Shown one piece after another: positions 1 to 5,238 of a DNA stretch of 6,340 nt. Numbering within the stretch: position 1 is the first letter of the stretch; each line of letters starts with the position of its first letter. Made by a program: the position numbers and the translations under genes. This DNA is from an uncultured Selenomonadales bacterium (GTDB taxonomy: Bacteria > Bacillota_C > Negativicutes > Selenomonadales > Selenomonadaceae): NCBI GenBank assembly GCA_947302675.1, contig CAMYWI010000087.1, positions 1 through 6,340 on the forward strand, in the 5' to 3' direction. The notes beneath the pieces were generated by a model, which worked only from the letters and a program-made list of their open reading frames with translations, did not search any database and was not told where the DNA came from.

Positions 1-85
1 CCTCGTTGAAGGCGGCGGCTCCGTTGAGCGTCGAGTTGTCGAGGCTCTGCATAAAAGTCTTAATGACTTCTTGCTGTGTTGCCAT
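1..85 (-). CDS. Uncharacterised protein, N-terminal 28 residues only
   Basis: The reading frame starts at the ATG read from position 85 down to 83 and runs off the left edge, so only 28 residues are visible (beginning MATQQEVIKTFMQSLDNS). The start is supported by a strong GGAGG site at 97-93, seven bases upstream of the ATG. There is no signal peptide or membrane segment in the visible part; it looks like a soluble, amphipathic helical beginning followed by an Asn/Ala-rich stretch. The opening resembles the start of uncharacterised proteins I recall from Selenomonas-type genomes, but this is memory, not a search. The gene begins 25 bases after the plsC stop on the same strand, so it could be read through from cmk-plsC, although the AT-rich gap could also hold a weak promoter. 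No function is proposed. Confidence 0.7.
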   Translation of the reverse strand, partial: MATQQEVIKTFMQSLDNSTLNGAAAFNE

Positions 86-110
86 GATAATTCCTCCGTT
101 TAAAAATATA

Positions 111-707
111 TTAGCGTTGGCTTTCTTTAAGCTTGGCGATTTCGTTCATAATTTCCTGCGCGAAGTTGGCGAGAGCCTCCTTGTCTTTTGTTGAGCCAGA
201 AAATTTTAGAGGCTTGCCGTAAACGACGGCGAGGCGCGGCAAGAATTTTTCCTTAGAAAAGATTTTCTCGGTGTCAATGATTGCGGCGGGGATAATGGGG
301 GCTTTGGTCATAGCGGCGATTAAACTGACGCCGGGTTCCGCCTTGCCGAGCTTGCCGGTCTTCGAGCGCGTACCTTCTGGGAAAATTCCTAAGCACTTGC
401 CGTCCTTGAGAATTTTGACGGCGGTTTTAATGGCGGTCTTATCGGCGGTTCCGCGCTTGACGGGGAAGACGTGCAAGCCTCTGCAAATCGCCGCCATAAT
501 CGAATTTTTGAAAAGCTCCTCCTTTCCCATGTAGTTAACTTCGCGGGCAATGAACGTGCCGAGAAAGGGCGGATCCCAGTTGCTGACGTGATTCGCCGCC
601 AAGATAAACGCGCCGCTCGCGGGAATATTCTCCGCGCCGACGACCTTTGTCCTAAAAATTATTCCGAACCAAAGGCGGCAGAGGGCTTTGAAAATTTTGT
701 AGAACAT
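111..707 (-). CDS. plsC: 1-acyl-sn-glycerol-3-phosphate acyltransferase (PlsC/LPLAT family)
   Basis: This enzyme transfers an acyl chain to the sn-2 position of lysophosphatidic acid, giving phosphatidic acid, the precursor of membrane phospholipids. It is expected to work at the inner face of the cytoplasmic membrane. The 198-residue protein has the family motifs in order: the catalytic HX4D box at H40-D45 (NHVSNWD), the FPVKRG segment at 81-86, the substrate-binding FPEGTR box at 109-114, and a hydrophobic APIIPAAI segment at 136-143. The hydrophobic N-terminus (about 8-18) fits membrane association. The length is normal for short bacterial PlsC proteins. The start codon shares one base with the cmk stop codon (TAATG), and a GGAG lies at 722-719 inside the end of cmk, so translation is probably coupled. 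In many Firmicutes cmk is followed by plsC and then ispH; here a different gene follows. Confidence 0.93.
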   Translation of the reverse strand: MFYKIFKALCRLWFGIIFRTKVVGAENIPASGAFILAANHVSNWDPPFLGTFIAREVNYMGKEELFKNSIMAAICRGLHVFPVKRGTADKTAIKTAVKILKDGKCLGIFPEGTRSKTGKLGKAEPGVSLIAAMTKAPIIPAAIIDTEKIFSKEKFLPRLAVVYGKPLKFSGSTKDKEALANFAQEIMNEIAKLKESQR

Positions 708-1336
708 TACGCGGCAAGCTCCAAAATTTTTTCGACGACCTGTTCAATCGACAAGTTGGTTGTGTCGAGAAGGATAGCGTCTTCGGCTTGCGCGAGCGGA
801 GCGATTTCGCGTTCGGTATCTTGTTTGTCGCGCAGGGTAATTTCTTTTTTTATCTGTTCAAAGTCCGCCGCGAGATTTTTTTCCTTAAGCTCCTCGAAAC
901 GTCTGCGAGCGCGTTCCTCGACGCTTGCCGTTAAGAAAATTTTCAAGTCGGCGTTAGGAAGGACTTGCGTCCCGATGTCGCGCCCGTCCATAATGACCGA
1001 ACCTTGACGCGCCATTTCGCGTTGAAGTTCGGTCAACTTTTTTCTGACGAAACCGAACTTTGCAACGTCGGAAGCTCCTTTGCTGACTTCGGGCGTGCGA
1101 ATTTCTTTGGTGACCTCGCGCCCGTCAAGGAAAACTCGCGCCGCCTCGTCCAACTTAATATCAATGTCGCTAATCAAATCTTCGACCGGCTTGCCGCTGA
1201 GCAAAGCCTTCAGCGCAACGGCTCTATACATTGCGCCGGTATCGATGTAGGTGTAGCCGAGACGCGCCGCGCAGATTTTTGAAACGGTGCTTTTGCCCGC
1301 GCCGGCGGGTCCGTCAATCGCGATAATTTTTTTCAT
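707..1336 (-). CDS. cmk: Cytidylate kinase
   Basis: Cytidylate kinase phosphorylates CMP and dCMP to the diphosphates with ATP, recycling the CMP released by phospholipid and RNA turnover. The 209-residue protein starts with the NMP-kinase P-loop GPAGAGKST (9-17). It continues with DTGAMYR (32-38), the CMP-binding part of the fold. Residues 78-92 (EIRTPEVSKGASDVA) and the DGRDIGT motif (117-123) are both typical of Cmk. An Arg-rich lid (RARRRFEEL, 142-150), RDKQDTER (169-176) and the DTT near the C-terminus (191-193) complete the set. It is slightly shorter than the roughly 220-residue E. coli enzyme, which is normal for Firmicutes. The start is fixed by an AAGGAGA site at 1350-1344, seven bases upstream of the ATG. 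It is the first gene of the minus-strand unit and overlaps plsC by one base. Confidence 0.96.
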   Translation of the reverse strand: MKKIIAIDGPAGAGKSTVSKICAARLGYTYIDTGAMYRAVALKALLSGKPVEDLISDIDIKLDEAARVFLDGREVTKEIRTPEVSKGASDVAKFGFVRKKLTELQREMARQGSVIMDGRDIGTQVLPNADLKIFLTASVEERARRRFEELKEKNLAADFEQIKKEITLRDKQDTEREIAPLAQAEDAILLDTTNLSIEQVVEKILELAA

Positions 1337-1363
1337 GGGCGATTCTCCTTTGCTTTTTGGATA

Positions 1364-1392
1364 TTTATATCAGAGGCGCAAGCTTTTTGCAA
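1364..1392 (-). promoter_or_regulatory. Predicted promoter of cmk-plsC (extended -10)
   Basis: Read on the minus strand, TATAAA (1369-1364) is preceded by TGA, giving the extended -10 pattern TGnTATAAA. The -35 candidate TTGCAA (1392-1387) is 17 bases upstream and matches TTGACA at four of six positions. Transcription would begin near 1357, shortly before the cmk ribosome binding site. The same TTGCAA is palindromic and is also the best -35 for the opposite-strand promoter. Confidence 0.6.
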
Positions 1393-1416
1393 CAGGCGGG
1401 CTTTTCATGATATAAT
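1387..1416 (+). promoter_or_regulatory. Predicted promoter of the membrane GGDEF gene (extended -10)
   Basis: A perfect TATAAT (1411-1416) is preceded by TGA, forming an extended -10 (TGnTATAAT). The -35 candidate TTGCAA (1387-1392) sits 18 bases upstream. The expected start near 1423 gives a leader of only about 22 bases before the ATG at 1445, just enough for the GGAGA at 1431-1435. The short leader leaves no room for a riboswitch, so control most likely acts at initiation or on the protein. Confidence 0.65.
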
Positions 1417-1444
1417 CGCCAAAACTTTTTGGAGAGATAGTTTC

Positions 1445-3409
1445 ATGAATAAGATTGATTCGGCGCATAAGGTCGCTTTAATCTGCGCGGCGTGTGTGAT
1501 TATTAATGTTACCGGCTCATTCGTTGCGCAGAACTTTAATCTGCCGATTTACCTTGACACCTACGGCACAATTTTTGTCGCGGCACTGGGCGGCTACGTG
1601 CCGGGTATTGCCGTCGGGTTCTTCACAAATTTAATCGGTTCGCTGTTCACAATGTCGGAAATGTATTTCGGGATTGTGAGTATATTGGTCGCGATACTGA
1701 CGACTTTTTTTTGCAAGCGCGGCTACTACGAAAAATTTTCCAAAGTCTTGATGACGATACCGCTGACGGTTTTGCTGACGAGTTGTCTCGGCGCAAGCAT
1801 AGAGGAATTGGTTTACCTTGCCGAGCCGTTTGATTCGTTCGAGAAATTTTGGAGCAAGTTTCAAGACAATTTCTTGATTGAACTGCCTGACAAAGGCTTG
1901 GCGATTATGATTACCTTCTTTTTGATTAAAGCCTTCCCCGACAGCTTAAAGGAAAAATTTTTGTTGCTGGGGAAAATGCAAGCCCCGCTGTCGGAAGAAA
2001 TGCGCGACGAACTCAACAACAAGGATATAATTGTCAAGTCGCTCAAGAATAAATTTATCAGCTCGCTAAGGACGAAGATGATTTTTAATTTGATAGCGGT
2101 CACGTTGCTCGCGGCGATTTCGATTTCAACAATCAGCTACATGATGTACAAAGACTCGATAATAAGCGACCGCAAGCGAATTGCCGACGGGATAATTTCA
2201 ATGGCAGTGAACGAGATAGATCCAAAGCGCGTCGATGAATTTTTGGAGTTGGGCTACGCGGCGGAGGGCTATCGTGACGTTGAGCGGAAACTTTATAAGA
2301 TTCGCGCGAGCAATTCCGACATAAAATTTCTCTACGTCTACAAGATAATGGAGGACGGCTGCCACACTGTTTTTGACTTGGACACGCCAAATATGCCCGG
2401 CTCAACGCCCGGCGAACTTGTGGAGTTTGACGAGTCCTTTAAACCTTATCTGCCCGATTTGCTCGCCGGCAGACCCATTCCCCCGATAATTTCCAATGAC
2501 AAATTCGGCTACCTGCTGACGATTTACAAGCCCGTTTATAACAGCGTGGGCAAGTGCGTTTGCTATGCCGGCGTGGATTTTTCAATGGACATGATTACGG
2601 ATTACGGCAGAATGTTTATCGCAAAAGTCGTCGCGCTGTTTTCGGGGTTGCTGATTTTTATCTTCGTGTTGGGGCTGATGTTCATTGAGAATAATATAAT
2701 CCTGCCAGTCAACACGATGGCTTACTGCGCGAAAAACTTTGCTTACGACAGCGAGGAGGCTCGCGCCCAAAACATTGAACGCATAAAAAGCTTGGAGATA
2801 AAAACCAACGACGAGATAGAAAATTTGTACGCGGCTTTTCTCAAGACGACTTCGGACAGCATGAATTACTTTGAAAATTTGAAACGCTCCAAGATTCAAC
2901 TTGCGGTCATGAACGAACTCGCGCACACAGATTCTTTGACGGGCATAAAAAATAAGACGGCTTACACTGAAACTACGACTCGCCTCGACGCGGAGATTGC
3001 GGCGGGCGTCGCGGCGTTTGCAATAATCATGATTGACGTGAACTATCTCAAGAAGGTCAACGACACCTACGGGCACGAGCGCGGCAACGAGTATTTGATT
3101 AACGCCTGTATGCTGGCCTGTTCGGTTTTCGGCGAAGGAAATGTTTATCGTGTCGGCGGTGATGAATTCGTCGTGATTCTTGACGGAGAAAATCTTTTCC
3201 ATTGCGAGGAAATGGTTAGTCGCCTGCGCGGCATGATTGAGAAATTCCGCGCAGATAAATCACTTCAAGCTTGGGAAAAAGTTTCGGCGGCGGTCGGCGT
3301 CGCGCACTACAGAGCGGGCGTCGACAAGACAGCGGACGAAGTTTTCAAGCGGGCGGATTCGGACATGTATCAAAACAAATTGGCTATGAAGGCTCAACGC
3401 ACCGATTAA
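1445..3409 (+). CDS. Membrane diguanylate cyclase: ECF-S-like N-terminal domain, extracytoplasmic sensor loop, GGDEF
   Basis: This 654-residue protein is predicted to make cyclic-di-GMP from two GTP. Residues about 1-165 form several hydrophobic helices. The segment YLDTYGTIFVAALGGYVPG (36-54) followed by TNLIG (61-65) recalls the substrate-binding subunits of ECF vitamin transporters and related membrane sensor domains. A charged, likely cytoplasmic linker (165-210) leads to a helix at about 213-232, an extracytoplasmic domain (about 233-390, Cache-like by pattern only) and another helix (392-414). A HAMP-like or coiled linker (415-490) then leads into the GGDEF domain (about 490-650). The cyclase residues are intact: DSLTGIKN (496-503), metal-binding D531 in IDVNYLKKVND, and GGDEF at 571-575. 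The product-inhibition site RxxD expected at 562-565 reads FGEG, so feedback inhibition through it is unlikely. The start has a GGAGA nine bases upstream. It has its own promoter and terminator, so it is a single-gene unit. The ligand is unknown. Confidence 0.88.
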   Translation: MNKIDSAHKVALICAACVIINVTGSFVAQNFNLPIYLDTYGTIFVAALGGYVPGIAVGFFTNLIGSLFTMSEMYFGIVSILVAILTTFFCKRGYYEKFSKVLMTIPLTVLLTSCLGASIEELVYLAEPFDSFEKFWSKFQDNFLIELPDKGLAIMITFFLIKAFPDSLKEKFLLLGKMQAPLSEEMRDELNNKDIIVKSLKNKFISSLRTKMIFNLIAVTLLAAISISTISYMMYKDSIISDRKRIADGIISMAVNEIDPKRVDEFLELGYAAEGYRDVERKLYKIRASNSDIKFLYVYKIMEDGCHTVFDLDTPNMPGSTPGELVEFDESFKPYLPDLLAGRPIPPIISNDKFGYLLTIYKPVYNSVGKCVCYAGVDFSMDMITDYGRMFIAKVVALFSGLLIFIFVLGLMFIENNIILPVNTMAYCAKNFAYDSEEARAQNIERIKSLEIKTNDEIENLYAAFLKTTSDSMNYFENLKRSKIQLAVMNELAHTDSLTGIKNKTAYTETTTRLDAEIAAGVAAFAIIMIDVNYLKKVNDTYGHERGNEYLINACMLACSVFGEGNVYRVGGDEFVVILDGENLFHCEEMVSRLRGMIEKFRADKSLQAWEKVSAAVGVAHYRAGVDKTADEVFKRADSDMYQNKLAMKAQRTD

Positions 3410-3434
3410 AGCGCAAAATTTCTTTGTGCTTTTT
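3408..3434 (+). terminator. Rho-independent terminator after the GGDEF gene
   Basis: The arms AAAGCGCAAA (3408-3417) and TTTGTGCTTT (3423-3432) form a 10-pair stem with one G-U pair and a five-base loop, followed by more T. The stem starts inside the TAA stop codon. GC content is low (four pairs with G), so termination may be partial. The right arm overlaps the -35 region of the next promoter. Confidence 0.6.
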
Positions 3435-3452
3435 AAATTTACCTGCTATAAT
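3424..3452 (+). promoter_or_regulatory. Predicted promoter of the antiporter gene (extended -10)
   Basis: TATAAT (3447-3452) is preceded by TGC, an extended -10. The -35 candidate TTGTGC (3424-3429) is 17 bases upstream and matches the consensus at only three of six positions, which an extended -10 can compensate. The start near 3459 gives a leader of about 40 bases with the AGGAGG ribosome binding site at 3484-3489. It presumably drives the antiporter and the downstream EAL gene. Confidence 0.6.
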
Positions 3453-3500
3453 CTGCAAGGCATAACATAAATACAAAGTTTTGAGGAGGAAGTTTTTCTA

Positions 3501-5015
3501 ATGGAGAGTTCTGCGTTGTCAATTCTGCCGCCGATTATCACGATAATCCTCGCGCTGATTACGAAGGAAGTTTACACGTCGCTGATAATCGGAATTTTTG
3601 TGGGCACAATGCTGTTCACGGGCGGCAACTTTCTGGAGTCAATCGTGACGTTCTTCGACATCATGAGCGACAAGGTCGGCGGCAACGTCAACATTTTGGT
3701 TTTCCTGGTCATCTTGGGAATATTGGTCGCGATAATCAGCAAGTCGGGCGCAACTCGTGCTTACGGCGAATGGGCGCGTTCGGTTATTTCGGGCAAACGC
3801 TCCGCGCTGGGCTTGACGGCTTTCTTGGGCATGTTGATTTTTATCGACGACTACTTCAACTGCTTGACGGTCGGCACGATTATGCGCCCCGTCACCGATA
3901 AGTTTAAAATCTGTCGTGCAAAGCTCGCTTATGTTATCGACGCGACGGCGGCTCCCATTTGCATTATCGCGCCGGTGTCGAGTTGGGCGGCGGCAGTCGG
4001 CTCGTCGCTCCCCGAAGGTTCGCTCGTCGACGGCTTTGTCCTCTTCCTGCAGACGATTCCTTTCAACCTCTACGCAATTTTGACAATGATCTTTATGGTC
4101 TTTATAATCGTGACGGGCAGAGACTTCGCGACAATGGGCGCGGAGGTTCGCAAAAACAATGCGCACTTTGAAATTCCCGACGAATACAAAGACGCCGCAG
4201 AGGATAAAATTGTTGGCGGCAACGGCAAGATTATCGACTTGATTCTTCCGCTGTTCGTTCTGATCTCCGTCTGTATTTACGGTATGCTTTACACGGGCGG
4301 CATTAACGAGGGCAAATCGATTGCCGACGCCTTCGCCGACTGCGACGCCTCAAAAGCTCTGGCTCTCGGTTCGTTTATCGCGCTGATTTTTATCTCGATT
4401 CTCTATCTGCCGCGCAAAGTTGTTAGTTTTGCTGAATACTGCGAATGCTACTCGACGGGCTTTAAAGCAATGGTTCCCGCGATTTTTATCCTGTGCTTGG
4501 CGTGGACGCTCAGCGGCATTTGCTCTGACAGCTATTTGAATCTCGGCGGCTACGTCGGCGGGATTGTTCAAGAGAATGCGTCGCTGGCAATGTTCCTGCC
4601 TGTTATCTTCTTCCTCGTCTCGATTGGGCTTGCGTTCGCGACGGGTACAAGCTGGGGCACTTTCGGCATTTTGATTCCGATTGCGTTATCTGTCTTGGTC
4701 AACTTGCCGGCTCAAGACGCGGCTAACTTGTTGGTAATTTGTATCGCGGCGATCTTGGCGGGTTCGGTCGGCGGCGACCATGCCTCGCCCATTTCCGATA
4801 CTACGATTTTAGCTTCGGCGGGCGCACAATGTCATCATATAGATCATGTCTCGACGCAAGTCCCCTACGTCTTGACGGTTTCAAGTTGCTGTGTCGTCGG
4901 CTACTTGGTCGGCGGCATCATGCAGAGCGGTTGGCTTGGTTTGGGCGCGGCGTTGGCTTGCCTTGCCGTCGTCAGGATTGTTATTCGTGCGAAGGTTCCC
5001 GCCATTGACGTTTAA
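3501..5015 (+). CDS. NhaC-family Na+/H+ antiporter
   Basis: This 504-residue, very hydrophobic protein has about a dozen membrane helices and belongs to the NhaC branch of the ion transporter superfamily. Members exchange cytoplasmic Na+ for protons, and some (MleN) couple this to organic acids, so the exact substrate is not settled by sequence. Family signatures are FIDDYFN at 114-120, with acidic D116 and D117 in a membrane segment, then TVGTIMRPVTDK (123-134) and the helix near APICIIAPVSSWA (151-163). A second conserved half carries ATGTSWGTFG (380-389) and GSVGGDHASPISDTTILAS (421-439), also polar or charged residues inside membrane helices. A hydrophilic loop lies at about 207-243. The length is typical for the family. 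The start has an AGGAGG 11 bases upstream. It has its own promoter, and the final codons plus stop lie within a 16-base sequence repeated 202 bases downstream. Confidence 0.9.
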   Translation: MESSALSILPPIITIILALITKEVYTSLIIGIFVGTMLFTGGNFLESIVTFFDIMSDKVGGNVNILVFLVILGILVAIISKSGATRAYGEWARSVISGKRSALGLTAFLGMLIFIDDYFNCLTVGTIMRPVTDKFKICRAKLAYVIDATAAPICIIAPVSSWAAAVGSSLPEGSLVDGFVLFLQTIPFNLYAILTMIFMVFIIVTGRDFATMGAEVRKNNAHFEIPDEYKDAAEDKIVGGNGKIIDLILPLFVLISVCIYGMLYTGGINEGKSIADAFADCDASKALALGSFIALIFISILYLPRKVVSFAEYCECYSTGFKAMVPAIFILCLAWTLSGICSDSYLNLGGYVGGIVQENASLAMFLPVIFFLVSIGLAFATGTSWGTFGILIPIALSVLVNLPAQDAANLLVICIAAILAGSVGGDHASPISDTTILASAGAQCHHIDHVSTQVPYVLTVSSCCVVGYLVGGIMQSGWLGLGAALACLAVVRIVIRAKVPAIDV

Positions 5016-5017
5016 AA
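5002..5017 (+). repeat. 16-bp direct repeat, copy 1 (3' end of antiporter gene)
   Basis: CCATTGACGTTTAAAA covers the last antiporter codons and the TAA stop (5013-5015). It is identical to 5204-5219; the flanking bases differ on both sides, so the match is exactly 16 bases. Confidence 0.95.
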
Positions 5018-5025
5018 AATTTAAA

Positions 5026-5038
5026 CAAACTTTCTTTG
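5026..5038 (+). repeat. Imperfect direct copy of the first hairpin's left arm
   Basis: CAAACTTTCTTTG differs from the hairpin arm CAAACTTTTCTTTG (5048-5061) by one missing T. It could compete for pairing with the right arm at 5068-5081, with a one-base bulge. Confidence 0.7.
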
Positions 5039-5047
5039 ATTGTGGAA

Positions 5048-5081
5048 CAAACTTTTCTTTGCTTGTCCAAAGAAAAGTTTG
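5048..5081. repeat. Perfect 14-bp inverted repeat (hairpin 1)
   Basis: CAAACTTTTCTTTG (5048-5061) and CAAAGAAAAGTTTG (5068-5081) pair fully around the six-base loop CTTGTC. No T-run follows on the plus strand, so it is not a standard terminator for the antiporter. Arms of this CTTTTCTTTG type are, from memory, common in dispersed intergenic repeats of several bacterial groups. Confidence 0.9.
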
Positions 5082-5096
5082 ACAAAAGAAAACCTC

Positions 5097-5113
5097 ATGC
5101 AACACCGTTGCAT
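5097..5113. repeat. 7-bp inverted repeat (hairpin 2)
   Basis: ATGCAAC (5097-5103) and GTTGCAT (5107-5113) pair perfectly around a three-base loop (ACC). It is the second hairpin of the intergenic series. Confidence 0.75.
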
Positions 5114-5114
5114 T

Positions 5115-5130
5115 CGCCCTCGCGGGGGCG
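5115..5130. repeat. GC-rich inverted repeat (hairpin 3)
   Basis: CGCCC (5115-5119) pairs with GGGCG (5126-5130); a T-G pair (5120 with 5125) extends it to six pairs with the loop CGCG. It is short but entirely GC in its five perfect pairs. Confidence 0.6.
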
Positions 5131-5132
5131 TG

Positions 5133-5161
5133 CCGCTTTGAACATCCTGTTCAAAACGCGG
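5133..5161. repeat. 11-bp inverted repeat with a 2-base bulge (hairpin 4)
   Basis: CCGCTTTGAAC (5133-5143) pairs with GTTCAAA (5149-5155) and GCGG (5158-5161), leaving AC (5156-5157) as a bulge and ATCCT as the loop. There is no T-run after it. Confidence 0.75.
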
Positions 5162-5166
5162 CTCAA

Positions 5167-5186
5167 GGGCGTCATCCATGACGCCC
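5167..5186. repeat. 9-bp near-continuous palindrome (hairpin 5)
   Basis: GGGCGTCAT (5167-5175) and ATGACGCCC (5178-5186) are separated by only CC. As RNA the loop would open to ATCCAT with a seven-pair stem; as DNA it is an almost uninterrupted palindrome that could also be a protein-binding site. It is followed by a C-run, not T. Confidence 0.8.
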
Positions 5187-5203
5187 CCCAACTATTCGAC
5201 TAC

Positions 5204-5219
5204 CCATTGACGTTTAAAA
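5204..5219 (+). repeat. 16-bp direct repeat, copy 2 (upstream of EAL gene)
   Basis: This exact copy of 5002-5017 ends eight bases before the ribosome binding site of the EAL gene. Its TAA has no coding role here, which suggests it is a duplicate of the antiporter gene end. Confidence 0.95.
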
Positions 5220-5226
5220 CTTTTGC

Positions 5227-5235
5227 GGAGGTGAT
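5227..5235 (+). promoter_or_regulatory. Very strong ribosome binding site of the EAL gene
   Basis: GGAGGTGAT is a nine-base perfect complement of the 16S rRNA 3' end. Its GGAGG core is seven bases before the ATG at 5239, which fixes the start of the last gene and implies efficient translation. Confidence 0.85.
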
Positions 5236-5238
5236 TTA

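Larger units (their letters stand above)
5018..5203. mobile_element. 186-bp non-coding palindrome-rich segment, possible inserted element
   Basis: This segment lies between two exact copies of a 16-base repeat. It contains five separate inverted repeats in a row between 5048 and 5186 and no convincing gene: the reading frame through it (5036-5239) has no ribosome binding site or recognisable product. Its two ends are not inverted repeats of each other, so it does not look like a classical MITE. Deleting it with one repeat copy restores a 21-base operon spacing between the antiporter and the EAL gene. It could be a REP/palindromic element moved in trans, a small site-specific integrant with the 16-base repeat as attachment core, or a chance duplication. 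Which of these is correct is inference; the repeats themselves are directly visible. Confidence 0.5.

Noticed and set aside
471..1007. 178-residue plus-strand reading frame across plsC and cmk
   Set aside because: It crosses two clearly identified genes on the other strand and has a Ser/Arg-rich composition typical of an antisense shadow.
2582..3202. 206-residue minus-strand reading frame opposite the membrane GGDEF gene
   Set aside because: It lies inside the GGDEF protein's coding region, whose motifs are intact; no independent signals support it.
3639..4166. 175-residue minus-strand reading frame opposite the antiporter gene
   Set aside because: Rich in Arg, Asp, His and Asn as expected for the complement of hydrophobic codons; no start signals.
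5048..5081. 14-pair hairpin as the Rho-independent terminator of the antiporter gene
   Set aside because: The plus-strand sequence after the stem is ACAAAAGAAAA, with no T-run, and the stem is AT-rich.
5079..5084. Perfect TTGACA that could be a -35 for the EAL gene
   Set aside because: No plausible -10 lies 16-19 bases downstream (the region near 5101-5108 reads CAACACCGTT-like sequence), and it overlaps the hairpin arm.
5167..5189. GC-rich hairpin 5 as a terminator
   Set aside because: It is followed by CCC and AACTATTCG, not by a T-run.
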